This document shows positions 1-8,136 of a stretch of DNA of 64,000 nucleotides, one piece after another. Every line of letters begins with the position of its first letter. Position 1 is the stretch's first letter. The notes beneath the pieces are model-generated. The model was given only the letters and a program-made list of their open reading frames with translations, searched no databases and was not told where the DNA came from. The translations under genes were made by a program, and so were the position numbers. Origin of the DNA: Bradyrhizobium elkanii USDA 76 (GTDB taxonomy: Bacteria; Pseudomonadota; Alphaproteobacteria; Rhizobiales; Xanthobacteraceae); assembly GCF_023278185.1 (NCBI RefSeq), contig NZ_CP066356.1, positions 6,936,001 through 7,000,000 of the forward strand. Direction: 5' to 3'.

Positions 1-383
1 GAGGAAAAGCCGCTTCAGGATGGCGAGCTCTATTGCTTCGTTCTTGAGCGCAAAAGTCAGATTTCTCTCAAGGGTCGCGGCAGGCGCATGACGCGGCGTG
101 TAGATGCGCCATCTTCTCACAGTCGAGCGCGAGCGGCCGGCTGTTTGCGCTTTTGCAATTCGAGGACGAGAAGGTTCTTGCCCAAAGCCAGGCCCGCCTT
201 CGCCGACTCGCTCCGCCTCGCAGAAGGCCGCGCTTATGCGCGCACAGGCGGCGACGAACGCCCCCGTGTTTGAAGCCGCTAAGACGCGCGCAAAACCTGG
301 GCGGGGGGCCGGCGCCGGAGGAGCCGGCCCAGATCGATCCGTGCAACCTATCCAACAGCGAGATATTCTCGCTGGCTCGCGCA
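1..383. other. Window edge without a recognisable gene
   Basis: One plus-strand frame is open from the first base to position 273, so the C-terminal end of a gene that begins outside the window cannot be excluded. Its product is arginine-rich, matches no family I know, and has no convincing codon bias. I see no other gene, repeat or promoter here. Confidence 0.3.
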
Positions 384-418
384 GAAAAAAGAACCCCGCC
401 CAATAGTCTGGGCGGGGC
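384..418 (-). terminator. Rho-independent terminator of the DUF736 gene
   Basis: Read on the minus strand, a perfect 9-bp GC stem (CCCCGCCCA paired with TGGGCGGGG, positions 394-402 and 409-417) with a 6-nt loop is followed by a run of T. It begins 17 nt after the stop codon of the DUF736 gene. Confidence 0.85.
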
Positions 419-434
419 TCTGAAGGATCGAGGC

Positions 435-755
435 TCACTCGCCGTTCTTGCGCGGGCGCGACCACAGCAGCGTGTAGCCCTCGCCGCCTTCGTCGTCGAA
501 CAGGTTCGCGTAGATCGGTGCGTTGAACGAGGGGTCGTCGAGCTTGAGCGAGAGGTAATCGCGGCCCTCTTCGGAGCGCTTCGACCAGGCTGCGCCGATC
601 TCGGCCCGGCCTACATAGATGCGGTGGCTCGGAGCGTTGTCGTTGGAGCGGTTGGTCTCGGCGACGATGCGGACGCCCTTGGCTTGCAGGCTCAGGGTGA
701 CAATCTCGCCCTGGAAATCGTTGCCCAGCTTCTTGAAAGAACCGATGTTAGCCAT
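435..755 (-). CDS. DUF736 family protein
   Basis: A 106-residue protein that starts MANIGSFKKLGNDFQGEI and carries the core YVGRAEIGAAWSK followed by LDDPSFNAPIYANLFDDEGG, both hallmarks of the DUF736 family. The function of DUF736 is unknown. In rhizobia and other alphaproteobacteria it is usually found on plasmids, integrative elements and symbiosis islands, often near conjugation genes, so it suggests accessory DNA. I chose the ATG at 755 over an upstream start because AGGAGAA lies just before it and family members begin MANIG. A strong terminator follows. A decayed paralogue lies 300 bp away on the opposite strand (1039-1339). Confidence 0.9.
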   Translation of the reverse strand: MANIGSFKKLGNDFQGEIVTLSLQAKGVRIVAETNRSNDNAPSHRIYVGRAEIGAAWSKRSEEGRDYLSLKLDDPSFNAPIYANLFDDEGGEGYTLLWSRPRKNGE

Positions 756-1038
756 GTCACTTCTCCTGTTGTGTTTCGAGCCCGCGACCACCGCGGCCTC
801 GATGGCGATCTAAAGGCCGAGGACGATCGGCGACGCACCCGTTCGGGCCGGAGCGCAGCGGAGGACGTCGTTGTGGCGACTTTCTTGTCTCGCGAGGAAT
901 GGGCGAAGCCCAGGGGAAGAAAGTCGCATCAACGGCGTTGCGGCTCAGACGATCGAGGCAAAGCCGGTCTTCGGCCAGATCAAGCCATCAAAGAGGCCAC
1001 GTGCGTCCGCGTGCTGAAGCGCAATTTCAAGGAGAAGA

Positions 1039-1339
1039 TTGGCCAATCTCGGTTCAGCTGTACAAGATGTTGGAACGATTCAGCGAAGAAAGAGAAACGA
1101 TCTGCTGCAAAGGACGGTATCGTCCGTGAACGAACATCGAGAGCGCGCAATCCGCCACCGCGACGAGTGGGCTAGGCCGAGATTGCTGCAGCCTGGTCGA
1201 AGCGCACCGAAGAGGCGGATTTGCTTCTCGTTCTCGTCATCTTGCCCCCGCATTCAACGAACCGATCTACCCGAACTTGCTCGACGAGGAAGGAGACGAA
1301 GGATCATCCCTCGCGTGTGGCGGCCGTGAGAATGGTTGA
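1039..1339 (+). pseudogene. Decayed second copy of DUF736
   Basis: Read across frames this stretch follows the DUF736 gene at 435-755: it opens with MANLGS, continues after frame changes to AEIAAAWSKRTEEA (just after an in-frame TAG at 1173), and ends FNEPIYPNLLDEEGDEGSSL, the counterpart of FNAPIYANLFDDEGGEGYTL. The length equals that of the intact gene. Several indels and one stop make it non-functional. The pair is convergent or inverted rather than tandem, so it may be an old duplication or the remains of another element's copy. Confidence 0.75.
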
Positions 1340-1953
1340 GGCGGCTCCGCCAAGTCTAGCCGGCTCGAACGGGCGGCTCACCGCAAGCAAGCACAGTCAA
1401 GCGCCTCCGCGTCCTGCCGCCAACACGAAACGCGCCGAGGCAAGCGAAGGCAGCCCGGCAAGCAATGCGATCTGGGGCAGGCAAAACATCTGCCTCTCGA
1501 TGGCCATCTTCCGTTGGACGGTTTCGAATTCCGAGCATGAGCAGCTCGCCATTGCCCAGACCAACGAAAATCCACGTTGCCAGAGAAATTAGGCCTATTA
1601 GCCAGCGCGCTAAAAGACGCTTTCGTCAAGCCCCTTGAGCGACAGGCCCAGACCTGCACGATCCCGGAAGAGCAGCCTGATACCACATAAAAAACGGCCC
1701 CGGGAACGGCGGACTGATAGTCAAACTGCAGAAATCGCTTGAACCTCACGCCACGTCAGGGCGTAGCCTGGAAACCGTCAGCAGATCCTGAAGACGCGAA
1801 GCATCGGATCGGGACGTCACACAACCAAATGACAGAGCTGGTTCGGCGTCATCGTGAGTATTGCGCCGTTGTACCCCTCAACGCGAAGCGAACGGCGCAG
1901 CCGCATTAAGCCAAAATCGCTACCTCGCAAGCAATTCGATCCAGGAGACATGG
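1340..1953. other. Intergenic stretch, nothing recognised
   Basis: Open frames exist on both strands, but their products look like GC-rich noise, and none has a ribosome binding site or family motif. No repeat or terminator was seen. Confidence 0.4.
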
Positions 1954-2208
1954 ATGAAATTAGCGAAGACCTCTGTAATCGCATGCGGCATTTCGGCTTT
2001 CCTCGCATACTCCGTCATTGCGCAAAGCCTCGCCACCGACGCCAGGGCTCGCAAAGGCATGCAAGACAGGAGCGTACAGAGCGGCATGAGTGATGATGAC
2101 GATTCTTCGCCCAAACTCAGGACCGCGGGCGGGAAAGTGGGCAGGAAATCGACCAAGAGCGCGAAGAGTGCAGCCGGCGGCAACGCACCGGACAAGGAGA
2201 CTGATTGA
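1954..2208 (+). CDS. Small secreted hypothetical protein
   Basis: An 84-residue protein. The N-terminus MKLAKTSVIACGISAFLAYS, followed by VIAQSLATDARA, reads as a Sec signal peptide with likely cleavage near A-Q-S or A-R-A. The mature part is short, polar and lysine/serine-rich, with an acidic DDDD patch, and has no domain I recognise. I place the start at 1954 because CAGGAGA lies about 8 nt upstream; longer in-frame extensions would bury the signal peptide. It is not in an obvious operon. Confidence 0.6.
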   Translation: MKLAKTSVIACGISAFLAYSVIAQSLATDARARKGMQDRSVQSGMSDDDDSSPKLRTAGGKVGRKSTKSAKSAAGGNAPDKETD

Positions 2209-2657
2209 TCCGCAACCAACAGCACACCGGTGGGTGGGAAGCGACTGACGCGAGGCCGTGTCCGGGTAACCCTCCACTCGCACCCTCTGGCCGGAGGTTC
2301 AGCCGCACCAAGATGAACTGTGACGGTCGTCGATCTTCAAGGAATACGACAAGGACGAAGGTTCAGCCATTTAACTCGCGCGTTTGCCGTGGCCGCCCGA
2401 CGGAAGCCATGAAACTAACCCTGATCAATAGCAGCGCAACGGCCGCAATGCTCAACTGCCCGATCGAAGAGGAGCAGTTGCAAAGGCTGAACGGTGACCC
2501 GATGCGATCGTTGTGCACGATAGCATTGGGTACTGCCCTCCGATCCCGTACGACCGCGTCAGGTTACCGACATTCATGTTCGGAAGCCGCCCGAGGAGTT
2601 GGCTGGCGCGGCGTGAAAAAGCACAACTTTTTGGTCTCTCGTCGGTTCTTCACAGTC
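2209..2657. other. Intergenic stretch upstream of a sigma-54 promoter
   Basis: No recognised gene. A plus-strand open frame of about 150 codons crosses most of it, but the product has no family motif and runs through the sigma-54 promoter at 2658. I looked for a NifA upstream site (TGT-N10-ACA) and found none. Confidence 0.4.
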
Positions 2658-2673
2658 TGGCACGCCGGTTGCT
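2658..2673 (+). promoter_or_regulatory. Sigma-54 (RpoN) -24/-12 promoter
   Basis: TGGCAC-GCCGG-TTGCT matches the sigma-54 consensus TGGCAC-N5-TTGCW at every fixed position. Transcription should begin near 2684. No protein gene starts within the next 85 nt before a strong terminator, so the product is probably a small RNA. Confidence 0.75.
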
Positions 2674-2683
2674 GAGTGATGCA

Positions 2684-2774
2684 CGGCTTGGTTGCTTAAT
2701 CACGACCTCCTGAGGCCCAAGCCGCTTCGTAGCGCAACTCGTGCGGGCGGATCTCCCGCCGCCCGCACGTTTTT
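2684..2774 (+). ncRNA. Candidate sigma-54-driven small RNA, copy 1
   Basis: This interval runs from the expected start of the sigma-54 promoter to a strong Rho-independent terminator, about 91 nt. It has no ribosome binding site followed by an ORF of useful length. It shares with the next unit (2871-2964) the promoter, an ACGGCTTGG block near the 5' end, an AAGCCGC block before or within the final hairpin, and a GCGGG-rich terminal stem. The arrangement is what is expected for a regulatory RNA under an enhancer-dependent regulator such as NifA or NtrC. This is inference; expression is untested. Confidence 0.5.
2740..2774 (+). terminator. Rho-independent terminator
   Basis: A perfect 10-bp stem (GTGCGGGCGG at 2741-2750 with CCGCCCGCAC at 2759-2768) is followed directly by GTTTTT. 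Confidence 0.85.
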
Positions 2775-2844
2775 CATGGCTTCGACCTGGCGCCGCGCTT
2801 CATGAGCTTATGTTTACCCCGTGAGGACGCTGCGCGGGCCCGTC

Positions 2845-2860
2845 TGGCACGCGAGTTGCT
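2845..2860 (+). promoter_or_regulatory. Second sigma-54 -24/-12 promoter
   Basis: TGGCAC-GCGAG-TTGCT, again a full match to TGGCAC-N5-TTGCW, 187 bp downstream of the first. The two differ only in the spacer (GCCGG against GCGAG). Expected start near 2871. Confidence 0.7.
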
Positions 2861-2870
2861 CGGAGGAATA

Positions 2871-2964
2871 CGGCTTGGCCCTCATGTATCGCGCCCCCCA
2901 GAGATGGCCAAGCTTCCACCCAGACTAGCGCGGGTGGTCCCCCAAGCCGCCCGCGCGACTTTCC
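2871..2964 (+). ncRNA. Candidate sigma-54-driven small RNA, copy 2
   Basis: From the expected transcription start to a terminator-like hairpin: a 10-bp stem (GCGCGGGTGG at 2928-2937 with CCGCCCGCGC at 2947-2956, one G-U pair) followed by GACTTTCC, a weak T tract. A second internal hairpin pairs CTTGGCC with GGCCAAG. It shares the TACGGCTTGG-type 5' block with copy 1, so the two look like a tandem duplication that has diverged. Termination here is less certain than for copy 1. Confidence 0.4.
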
Positions 2965-3148
2965 ATTCGTCGCGGGTCTGCCGAGATCGGCCCCGGCGAA
3001 ACGCTGTGGAGATTATCGGCATGATCCGTGGAGAGCTTTAGAATCGCTAAAGCAAGCGCTCATAGACCAGCCACTCACAGTTGCTCACGGAAACGCGTTG
3101 TGATGGAGAACGGAGTGGACGCCCGATGCATCTTGAGTATTCAATACC

Positions 3149-3274
3149 GTGGGCGCAGCAGCAGCATTAGCGATCGGCGCGCACGATGCTCTCGATGTTG
3201 CGCCGAACGTCGGCATCATGCTTGGCGCATTATTGATTGTCGCCTTTCCGCATCGGTTATCGCTAGCCTTTTAA
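3149..3274 (+). CDS. Possible 41-residue membrane peptide
   Basis: A GTG-initiated frame encodes a short hydrophobic peptide with LAIGAHDALDVAPNVGIM followed by LGALLIVAF. It reads like a membrane segment, either a microprotein or the surviving end of a larger gene. The start has no clear ribosome binding site, and I do not recognise the family. Confidence 0.25.
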   Translation: MGAAAALAIGAHDALDVAPNVGIMLGALLIVAFPHRLSLAF

Positions 3275-3376
3275 GTTGCTGTCAAACCGAACGGCGCGAT
3301 GACAGAACCGGTTGATGATCGCCTATTACTCTTAGATTTCTGCCGGCTCGACCGACATGGCTCCGCCGGCGCAGCG

Positions 3377-3802
<426 letters not shown>

Positions 3803-3837
3803 CTAATTTTATGGGTAGCCACGCAGTAATTGCACGG

Positions 3838-3921
3838 CACAATCGGGCGCCTGCTACGGGGCGCGTGCAGGCACCCGGCAAGTGTCCGGGGTGCTCTTAT
3901 CCATGTTGCTCAAAGGAGCAT
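3838..3921 (+). promoter_or_regulatory. ROSE-like RNA thermometer, Hsp20 leader
   Basis: The leader is GC-rich and can fold into several hairpins. Its last element carries TTGCTC followed by AAAGGAGCATATGG, the arrangement of the ROSE family, in which a U-U/C-G-C-U stretch pairs imperfectly with the AGGA of the ribosome binding site and melts on warming. ROSE elements are known to control Bradyrhizobium small heat-shock genes. Related leaders occur in this window at 8593, 13234 and, as a relic, 30539. Confidence 0.8.
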
Positions 3922-4383
3922 ATGGCTATGACCACGCTTGATCTCGCTCCCCTGTGGCGATCGACGGTTGGATTCGATCGTCTGTTCGACCTTCTCGCGG
4001 ACTCCGGCCGATGGACCGGCGCGGACAATTACCCGCCCTACGACATCGAACGTGTCGGTGAGGACCACTACCAAATCACGCTGGCTCTTGCCGGCTTCCC
4101 GCCTGACACGGTCTCCATCACGGCCGGGCAGAACACACTGACCGTTGAGGGTCGCAAGGCCGACAAAAGCGGCCATCAATATCTCTATCAAGGCATCTCT
4201 GCGCGCCCGTTCCGACAGATCTTCAATCTGGCCGAGTACGTGCAAGTGAAGAGCGCCTCGTTCGAGAATGGCATGCTCAAGATCGATCTGGTTCGGGAGG
4301 TTCCCGAGGCGATGAAGCCGCGCCAGATTGCGATCAACACAGGTGCTGATCACCAGAAAGATGAGAACAAGCATGCGGCGTAA
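3922..4383 (+). CDS. Small heat-shock protein (Hsp20 family)
   Basis: A 153-residue alpha-crystallin-type chaperone that binds unfolding proteins in the cytoplasm without ATP. The core domain spans about residues 35-135: YDIERVGEDHYQITLALAGF opens it, and FENGMLKIDLVREVPEA closes it in place of the usual G-x-L-x-[IV]. The start at ATG 3922 follows AAAGGAGCAT inside the ROSE leader. It belongs to the same subgroup as the genes at 8137 and 30190 (all have YPPY.IER and YLYQGI.ARPF or similar) and is distinct from the next gene at 4462. Expression is predicted to rise with temperature through the leader. Confidence 0.93.
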   Translation: MAMTTLDLAPLWRSTVGFDRLFDLLADSGRWTGADNYPPYDIERVGEDHYQITLALAGFPPDTVSITAGQNTLTVEGRKADKSGHQYLYQGISARPFRQIFNLAEYVQVKSASFENGMLKIDLVREVPEAMKPRQIAINTGADHQKDENKHAA

Positions 4384-4461
4384 CACCGCCTGCTCACAAT
4401 TGAATTTTGCGGCGAGGCTTTATCGCGTCGCGAATTTTGGAACAAAGAAAGGAGAAAATCC

Positions 4462-4959
4462 ATGCCTATCACCGATCTGACCCCCTGGGGCCGCGGTCGT
4501 GATCTGACCACCCGTCGCTCCGAAAACTACAATCCGGTTCTAACCCTGCACCGGGAGATGAACCGGCTATTCGATGACGCCTTCCGCGGCTTCGATGTCG
4601 CGCCATTTGGCGGCAGCTTTCTCGAGCAGTCGATGAATTGGCCGAGCATCGAGGTCAACGAGAGTGACCAGGACGTGAAAGTCACGGCGGAGTTGCCAGG
4701 TCTCGACGAGAAAGACGTCCAGATCGAGCTCGCCAATGGCGTTCTCTCGATCAAGGGAGAGAAGAAGACTGAGACGGAGGAGAAGGATCGCCGGTTCAGC
4801 GAGCGGTACTACGGCAGATTTGAACGGCGCATCCCGATCGAAGACGTGGACCAGGACAAGATCTCTGCTGCGTTCAAGAACGGAGTTCTGACTGTCACCA
4901 TGCCAAAGCTGCCGCAAGCAGAATCCAAGGTGAAGCGTATTGCGATCAACTCGAAATGA
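4462..4959 (+). CDS. Small heat-shock protein (Hsp20 family), second type
   Basis: A 165-residue Hsp20 with N-terminus MPITDLTPWGRGRD, alpha-crystallin domain at about 58-160 (WPSIEVNESDQDVKVTAELP, then KNGVLTVTMPKLP with the classic G-V-L), and a C-terminal I-x-I-type tail (RIAINSK). It resembles the class that pairs with the first type in rhizobia to form separate oligomers. It lies 78 nt after the Hsp20 at 3922 with its own ribosome binding site (AAAGGAG), without a clear ROSE motif, so it may be co-transcribed. A terminator follows. Confidence 0.93.
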   Translation: MPITDLTPWGRGRDLTTRRSENYNPVLTLHREMNRLFDDAFRGFDVAPFGGSFLEQSMNWPSIEVNESDQDVKVTAELPGLDEKDVQIELANGVLSIKGEKKTETEEKDRRFSERYYGRFERRIPIEDVDQDKISAAFKNGVLTVTMPKLPQAESKVKRIAINSK

Positions 4960-4970
4960 CACAAATCGAT

Positions 4971-4998
4971 GGGAGCGGTCTCCGCTCCCGTCCTATTT
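4971..4998 (+). terminator. Terminator after the second Hsp20 gene
   Basis: An 8-bp stem (GGGAGCGG with CCGCTCCC) with a 3-nt loop, followed by a modest T-rich tail, 12 nt after the stop codon. Confidence 0.6.
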
Positions 4999-5029
4999 CC
5001 AATAAGAGCGGGCGGGGGTGTGCCCGACC

Positions 5030-5224
5030 ATGGACACAAAGCGGAAATCCAGTTTTGCAGGCGCTGCGGATGTTGTTGCGCATGCAAAGATCGCGGCTCA
5101 ACACATCGAGGAACTGAAGGTCGCCTGTGCGAATGGAGATAAGAGCGCGGCCCGCCGTTCGCTGCGCCAGGCTATCAGCGAGCTCGAGCTGGCGCGCGCT
5201 ATGGTGAGGACCGGTATTGATTGA
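5030..5224 (+). CDS. Small conserved hypothetical protein
   Basis: A 64-residue, mostly helical protein (HAKIAAQHIEELKVACANGD, then ARRSLRQAISELELARAMV). A heptad-like spacing suggests a coiled coil or helical hairpin. The function is unknown. I use the ATG at 5030 rather than a GTG 12 nt upstream because a purine-rich AGAGCGGGCGGGGG tract precedes it. Its end overlaps the convergent response regulator by 26 bp. Confidence 0.6.
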   Translation: MDTKRKSSFAGAADVVAHAKIAAQHIEELKVACANGDKSAARRSLRQAISELELARAMVRTGID

Positions 5225-5630
5225 GTCCGCGCGGATTTGGCGCTGCGTCCGAGTCAAGCAGACGGCTGGTGCGTAGCATCGCTTCCAGCTTGGCTGAGAG
5301 TTCCTTGGAGAAAAACGGCTTGCTGAGAAGCAGACTGCCGTTCATGTGTTTGCTAGGCTTTTCGATGAGACTTGGATAGCCACTGCAGTACACGATCGGC
5401 AAGCCCGGCTGCTGCCGTTGAAGCTCAAGTCCGACGTTGAGTCCAGAACCGCCGGGCATCGCGAGATCAATAATCGCCACATCGATTGCTTGATGAGAAA
5501 GGGTCGACAGCGCGGCATCCAGATTATCAGCCGCCATCGCCTGGTATCCGAGATCGTCAAGCATGTTCCGTGTCGTTTCGAGCACGCTCGCGTCGTCGTC
5601 CACAGCAAGGATGCACTCCCGTGCGCCCAT
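5199..5630 (-). CDS. Single-domain response regulator
   Basis: A receiver domain of about 125 residues: acidic cluster VDDDAS near the N-terminus, phospho-acceptor Asp in VAIIDLAMPGGSGL, and the conserved Lys in LLSKPF. There is no output domain, so it acts as a phosphorelay shuttle or through protein contacts. It could also be the detached receiver of a hybrid kinase, which its sequence style resembles. No kinase is adjacent. I place the start at the ATG at 5630; a TTG 15 nt upstream is possible. It is convergent with the 5030 gene. Confidence 0.8.
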   Translation of the reverse strand: MGARECILAVDDDASVLETTRNMLDDLGYQAMAADNLDAALSTLSHQAIDVAIIDLAMPGGSGLNVGLELQRQQPGLPIVYCSGYPSLIEKPSKHMNGSLLLSKPFFSKELSAKLEAMLRTSRLLDSDAAPNPRGLNQYRSSP

Positions 5631-5876
5631 GCAAGGAGTGCCCAATTGGCGATCTTCGCCTCATACAACTGCACTGGTCGATATTCGCACGGCAAACCCG
5701 TAGACCTGCGACAACCCAAGTTCCGTTCTCTTGTCGGGCTCCTTGGACCGGGCGCTCCTTGGAACAGGTAAAGGCCAGCATAGTTGCCAGCCCATAGTAC
5801 CGAGATAGGTAGGCCCGGCAGGCGACCGCGGCCGCTCTCGGCTCTGGGCGGTGCTCTCACAAGGCGGTCCGAATTG

Positions 5877-6356
5877 ATGCCAACCCTCCCCATGACTGCG
5901 GCCGGTCATGCCGCCCTTAACGACGAACTGGCCGACCGCACTAGAATCAAGCGGCCTCAGCTTGCCGAGCGCATTCAGCAAGCGATTGCCGACGAGCCCA
6001 ACCTTATTGAGAATTCGGAATATCAGGCTGCGTTGGGCGAGCAAAGGATCAACGAAGCTCGCATCGCCGAGTTAGAAAGCAAGCTTGCACGTGCAGAAAT
6101 CATCGATGTGTCAAAGCTCTCCGGCGAGACCATCAAATTCGGCGCGACGGTCACACTGACGGACCAGGATACGGGCGAGGAGCGAATTTGCCAAATCGTT
6201 GGCGAGGCGGAAGCCGACCCGGCAAAAGGCAAGATCTCGTTCAGTTCCCCGCTCGCACGGGCGTTGATAGGCAGGTCCAAAGGGTCAGTCGTAGCCGTCC
6301 AGACGCCAGGCGGTGACAAGAGTTACAAAGTTGAGCAAGTAAGATGGCTGCCCTAA
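5877..6356 (+). CDS. greA: GreA/GreB-family transcript cleavage factor
   Basis: A 159-residue protein with the two GreA parts: an N-terminal coiled coil (about residues 10-75, ALNDELADRTRIKRPQLAER, with the acidic tip D-E-P-N-L-I-E-N) and a C-terminal FKBP-like domain (VTLTDQDTGEERICQIVGEA to SPLARALIGRSKGSVV). It rescues backtracked RNA polymerase by stimulating its RNA cleavage. Start MPTLPMT is typical of GreA. It lies inside the heat-shock block, so it may be an accessory copy rather than the housekeeping greA. Confidence 0.88.
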   Translation: MPTLPMTAAGHAALNDELADRTRIKRPQLAERIQQAIADEPNLIENSEYQAALGEQRINEARIAELESKLARAEIIDVSKLSGETIKFGATVTLTDQDTGEERICQIVGEAEADPAKGKISFSSPLARALIGRSKGSVVAVQTPGGDKSYKVEQVRWLP

Positions 6357-6444
6357 AAGCAGAGGGGCTGGGCTTTTGAGCCAATACGTCTGCCAGAGCA
6401 TGAATTTGGCAGTCGACCGGCCAGATTGTCTTGAACCTTTTGCA

Positions 6445-7542
6445 TCAATGCAGCAGGCGAGTGGATGTGCTGCTTGCCTGGACAGGCGGAGCAACTTTCA
6501 CGACGGCGGAACTGGTTTGACCGCCCCGCACGATGGTGAGCTTCACATCTTGACCGACACGCGCCAGGCCGATCTTGTTACGAAGTTGCGACGCGCTGCG
6601 GATCCGACGGTCGTCTGCCATGACAACAATATCGTCCTTCCGCAAGCCGGCCCTTGCAGCCGGAGAGTCTGCCGCGACCTCTGCGATCACCGCGCCCTCG
6701 TTGCGCCCTTGTTTGGTCGACGGTTGGAGTTCGCGCAGTGAAACGCCAATGCGGCCTCGCTCAACGTGTCCCTTATCTACAATCTGCTCCATAACGATCC
6801 GGGCCATATTCGCGGGAATTGCAAAACCGATCCCGACATTCCCTCCGCCCGGCGAAATGATTGCGGAGTTGATGCCGACCAATTCGCCGCGGAGATTCAC
6901 CAATGCGCCGCCGGAATTTCCCGGATTGATCGCAGCGTCGGTCTGGATGAAGTCCTCAAAGCCTTCCTTGCTCAAGCCAGTGCGACCCAGCGCACTGACG
7001 AGCCCGGACGTGACGGTCTGGCCGAGTCCAAAGGGATTGCCGATCGCGAGCACGAAATCCCCGACCTCAAGCGCATCACTGTCGCCGAAAGGAAGCGCCT
7101 GAAGGCCGGCAGGGTCTTGGATCTGCAGCACTGCAACGTCAGTTGGCGCATCGCGCCCGATTACCTTCGCAGTTAACTGCCGGCCGTCCTTGGTCGTAAT
7201 CCGAACGACCGAGGCGCCTTCGACAACATGATTGTTGGTCAACACATAGCCGCGCCTGGCATCGACGATGACTCCCGAACCGGTCGAATTGATTTCCTTC
7301 TCGACCTGCTTGGGAATGTCGAAAAACTCACGAAAGAACGGGTCGCGGTAAAGCGGATTGTCCTCACGAATACGGCCGTGCACGGAAATATTAACGACCG
7401 CGGGTGTCACCTGTCGAACTACCGGCGCCAATGTTGGCACAGAACCACCTGTCTTCAGGTCTGGCACTTGAGCTACTGCCGGATGAGACACGCAGAGCAC
7501 AACAAGCAGGAGCCATGCCAATATTGTTCGACGTCCTAACAT
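6445..7542 (-). CDS. HtrA/DegP-family periplasmic serine protease
   Basis: A 365-residue protease. Signal peptide: MLGRRTILAWLLLVVLC ending in A-V-A-Q. The trypsin-like domain shows the full triad: His in TNNHVVEGA, Asp in DAPTDVAVLQI, Ser in NPGNSGGALVN. One PDZ domain follows (about 265-345, GVSLRELQPS to DIVVMADDRRIRS). With a single PDZ it resembles DegS or a short DegQ rather than two-PDZ DegP. It degrades or refolds damaged envelope proteins. It is the last gene of a tightly packed set: it starts 1 nt after the stop of the 40-residue gene at 7544, which overlaps the gene at 7663. Its place in a heat-shock cluster fits the known rhizobial arrangement. Confidence 0.92.
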   Translation of the reverse strand: MLGRRTILAWLLLVVLCVSHPAVAQVPDLKTGGSVPTLAPVVRQVTPAVVNISVHGRIREDNPLYRDPFFREFFDIPKQVEKEINSTGSGVIVDARRGYVLTNNHVVEGASVVRITTKDGRQLTAKVIGRDAPTDVAVLQIQDPAGLQALPFGDSDALEVGDFVLAIGNPFGLGQTVTSGLVSALGRTGLSKEGFEDFIQTDAAINPGNSGGALVNLRGELVGINSAIISPGGGNVGIGFAIPANMARIVMEQIVDKGHVERGRIGVSLRELQPSTKQGRNEGAVIAEVAADSPAARAGLRKDDIVVMADDRRIRSASQLRNKIGLARVGQDVKLTIVRGGQTSSAVVKVAPPVQASSTSTRLLH

Positions 7543-7543
7543 T

Positions 7544-7666
7544 TCAATTGTCCTTGGAATCGCCAGTCAGCGGCAGACGCGCCCGTTGCAATGCTACGAT
7601 CGGAATTGCCCACAACGCCGCGGCGTGGCCGAGCAGCACGATGCCTAGGACAGCGCCCGTGATCAT
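7544..7666 (-). CDS. 40-residue membrane microprotein
   Basis: ATG at 7666 overlaps the TGA of the upstream gene (ATGA), and the stop lies 1 nt before the start of the HtrA-type protease. The product begins MITGAVLGIVLLGHAAALWA and ends in a short polar tail, so it is a single membrane segment. The double overlap strongly suggests it is translated and coupled to its neighbours. It may assist or anchor the protease; that is inference. Confidence 0.6.
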   Translation of the reverse strand: MITGAVLGIVLLGHAAALWAIPIVALQRARLPLTGDSKDN

Positions 7667-7998
7667 CGCAGAGACCTCCGCTGTGCGGCGGCCCAGGGCC
7701 GCCGCAGCCGCATGGGGACGCCACCGCCACCGGGCGGATCGTCATCGCCGTCTCTGTCGAGTAGCCGCAACGCTGCCATTATGTCGGCCAACTTCACAGC
7801 GTGGCCCATTCCGGGGACCTCCCGCATGCCGGGACAGGATTCAACGGCGTACATATCCGACGCCCACGAGGACAGGATGATTCGCTTCTCAGGCGTCGAG
7901 AGCTCCATGTCATTCAGGACTTCCGCCGGAGAAATGTAGTGAGCGGCGGGGTGGAAGAATGGGTGCAGATCGCCGCCGTCGATTTTTACGTTAGTCAT
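7663..7998 (-). CDS. Conserved hypothetical protein upstream of HtrA
   Basis: A 111-residue protein. The conserved part reads LHPFFHPAAHYISPAEVLND, then KRIILSSWASDMYAVESCPG and HAVKLADIMAALRLLD. I know this family as a protein of unknown function in Bradyrhizobium and relatives, often near stress genes. The C-terminal 20 residues are arginine-rich and probably disordered. It heads the three-gene set ending in the HtrA-type protease; its own ribosome binding site is GGGAGG. Confidence 0.75.
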   Translation of the reverse strand: MTNVKIDGGDLHPFFHPAAHYISPAEVLNDMELSTPEKRIILSSWASDMYAVESCPGMREVPGMGHAVKLADIMAALRLLDRDGDDDPPGGGGVPMRLRRPWAAAQRRSLR

Positions 7999-8136
7999 GG
8001 CTCGCCTCCCTATTCACTCCTTTCCAGGGGATGGTGCTCGTGATTTGGGTGGCGGCGTAGTCGATGCGCCATCCACGTTGAGATGAGATCGGTCAGGAAC
8101 GTCCGATGACATCGCCGGTCCACGGATCGAAGCTAC

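Noticed and set aside
153..1175. A 340-codon plus-strand open frame
   Set aside because: It runs antisense through the DUF736 gene and its product has no motif; it stays open because of GC-rich codon bias. Only its last part overlaps the DUF736 pseudogene.
2205..2675. A 156-codon plus-strand frame
   Set aside because: It runs through the sigma-54 promoter and has no ribosome binding site or recognised domain.
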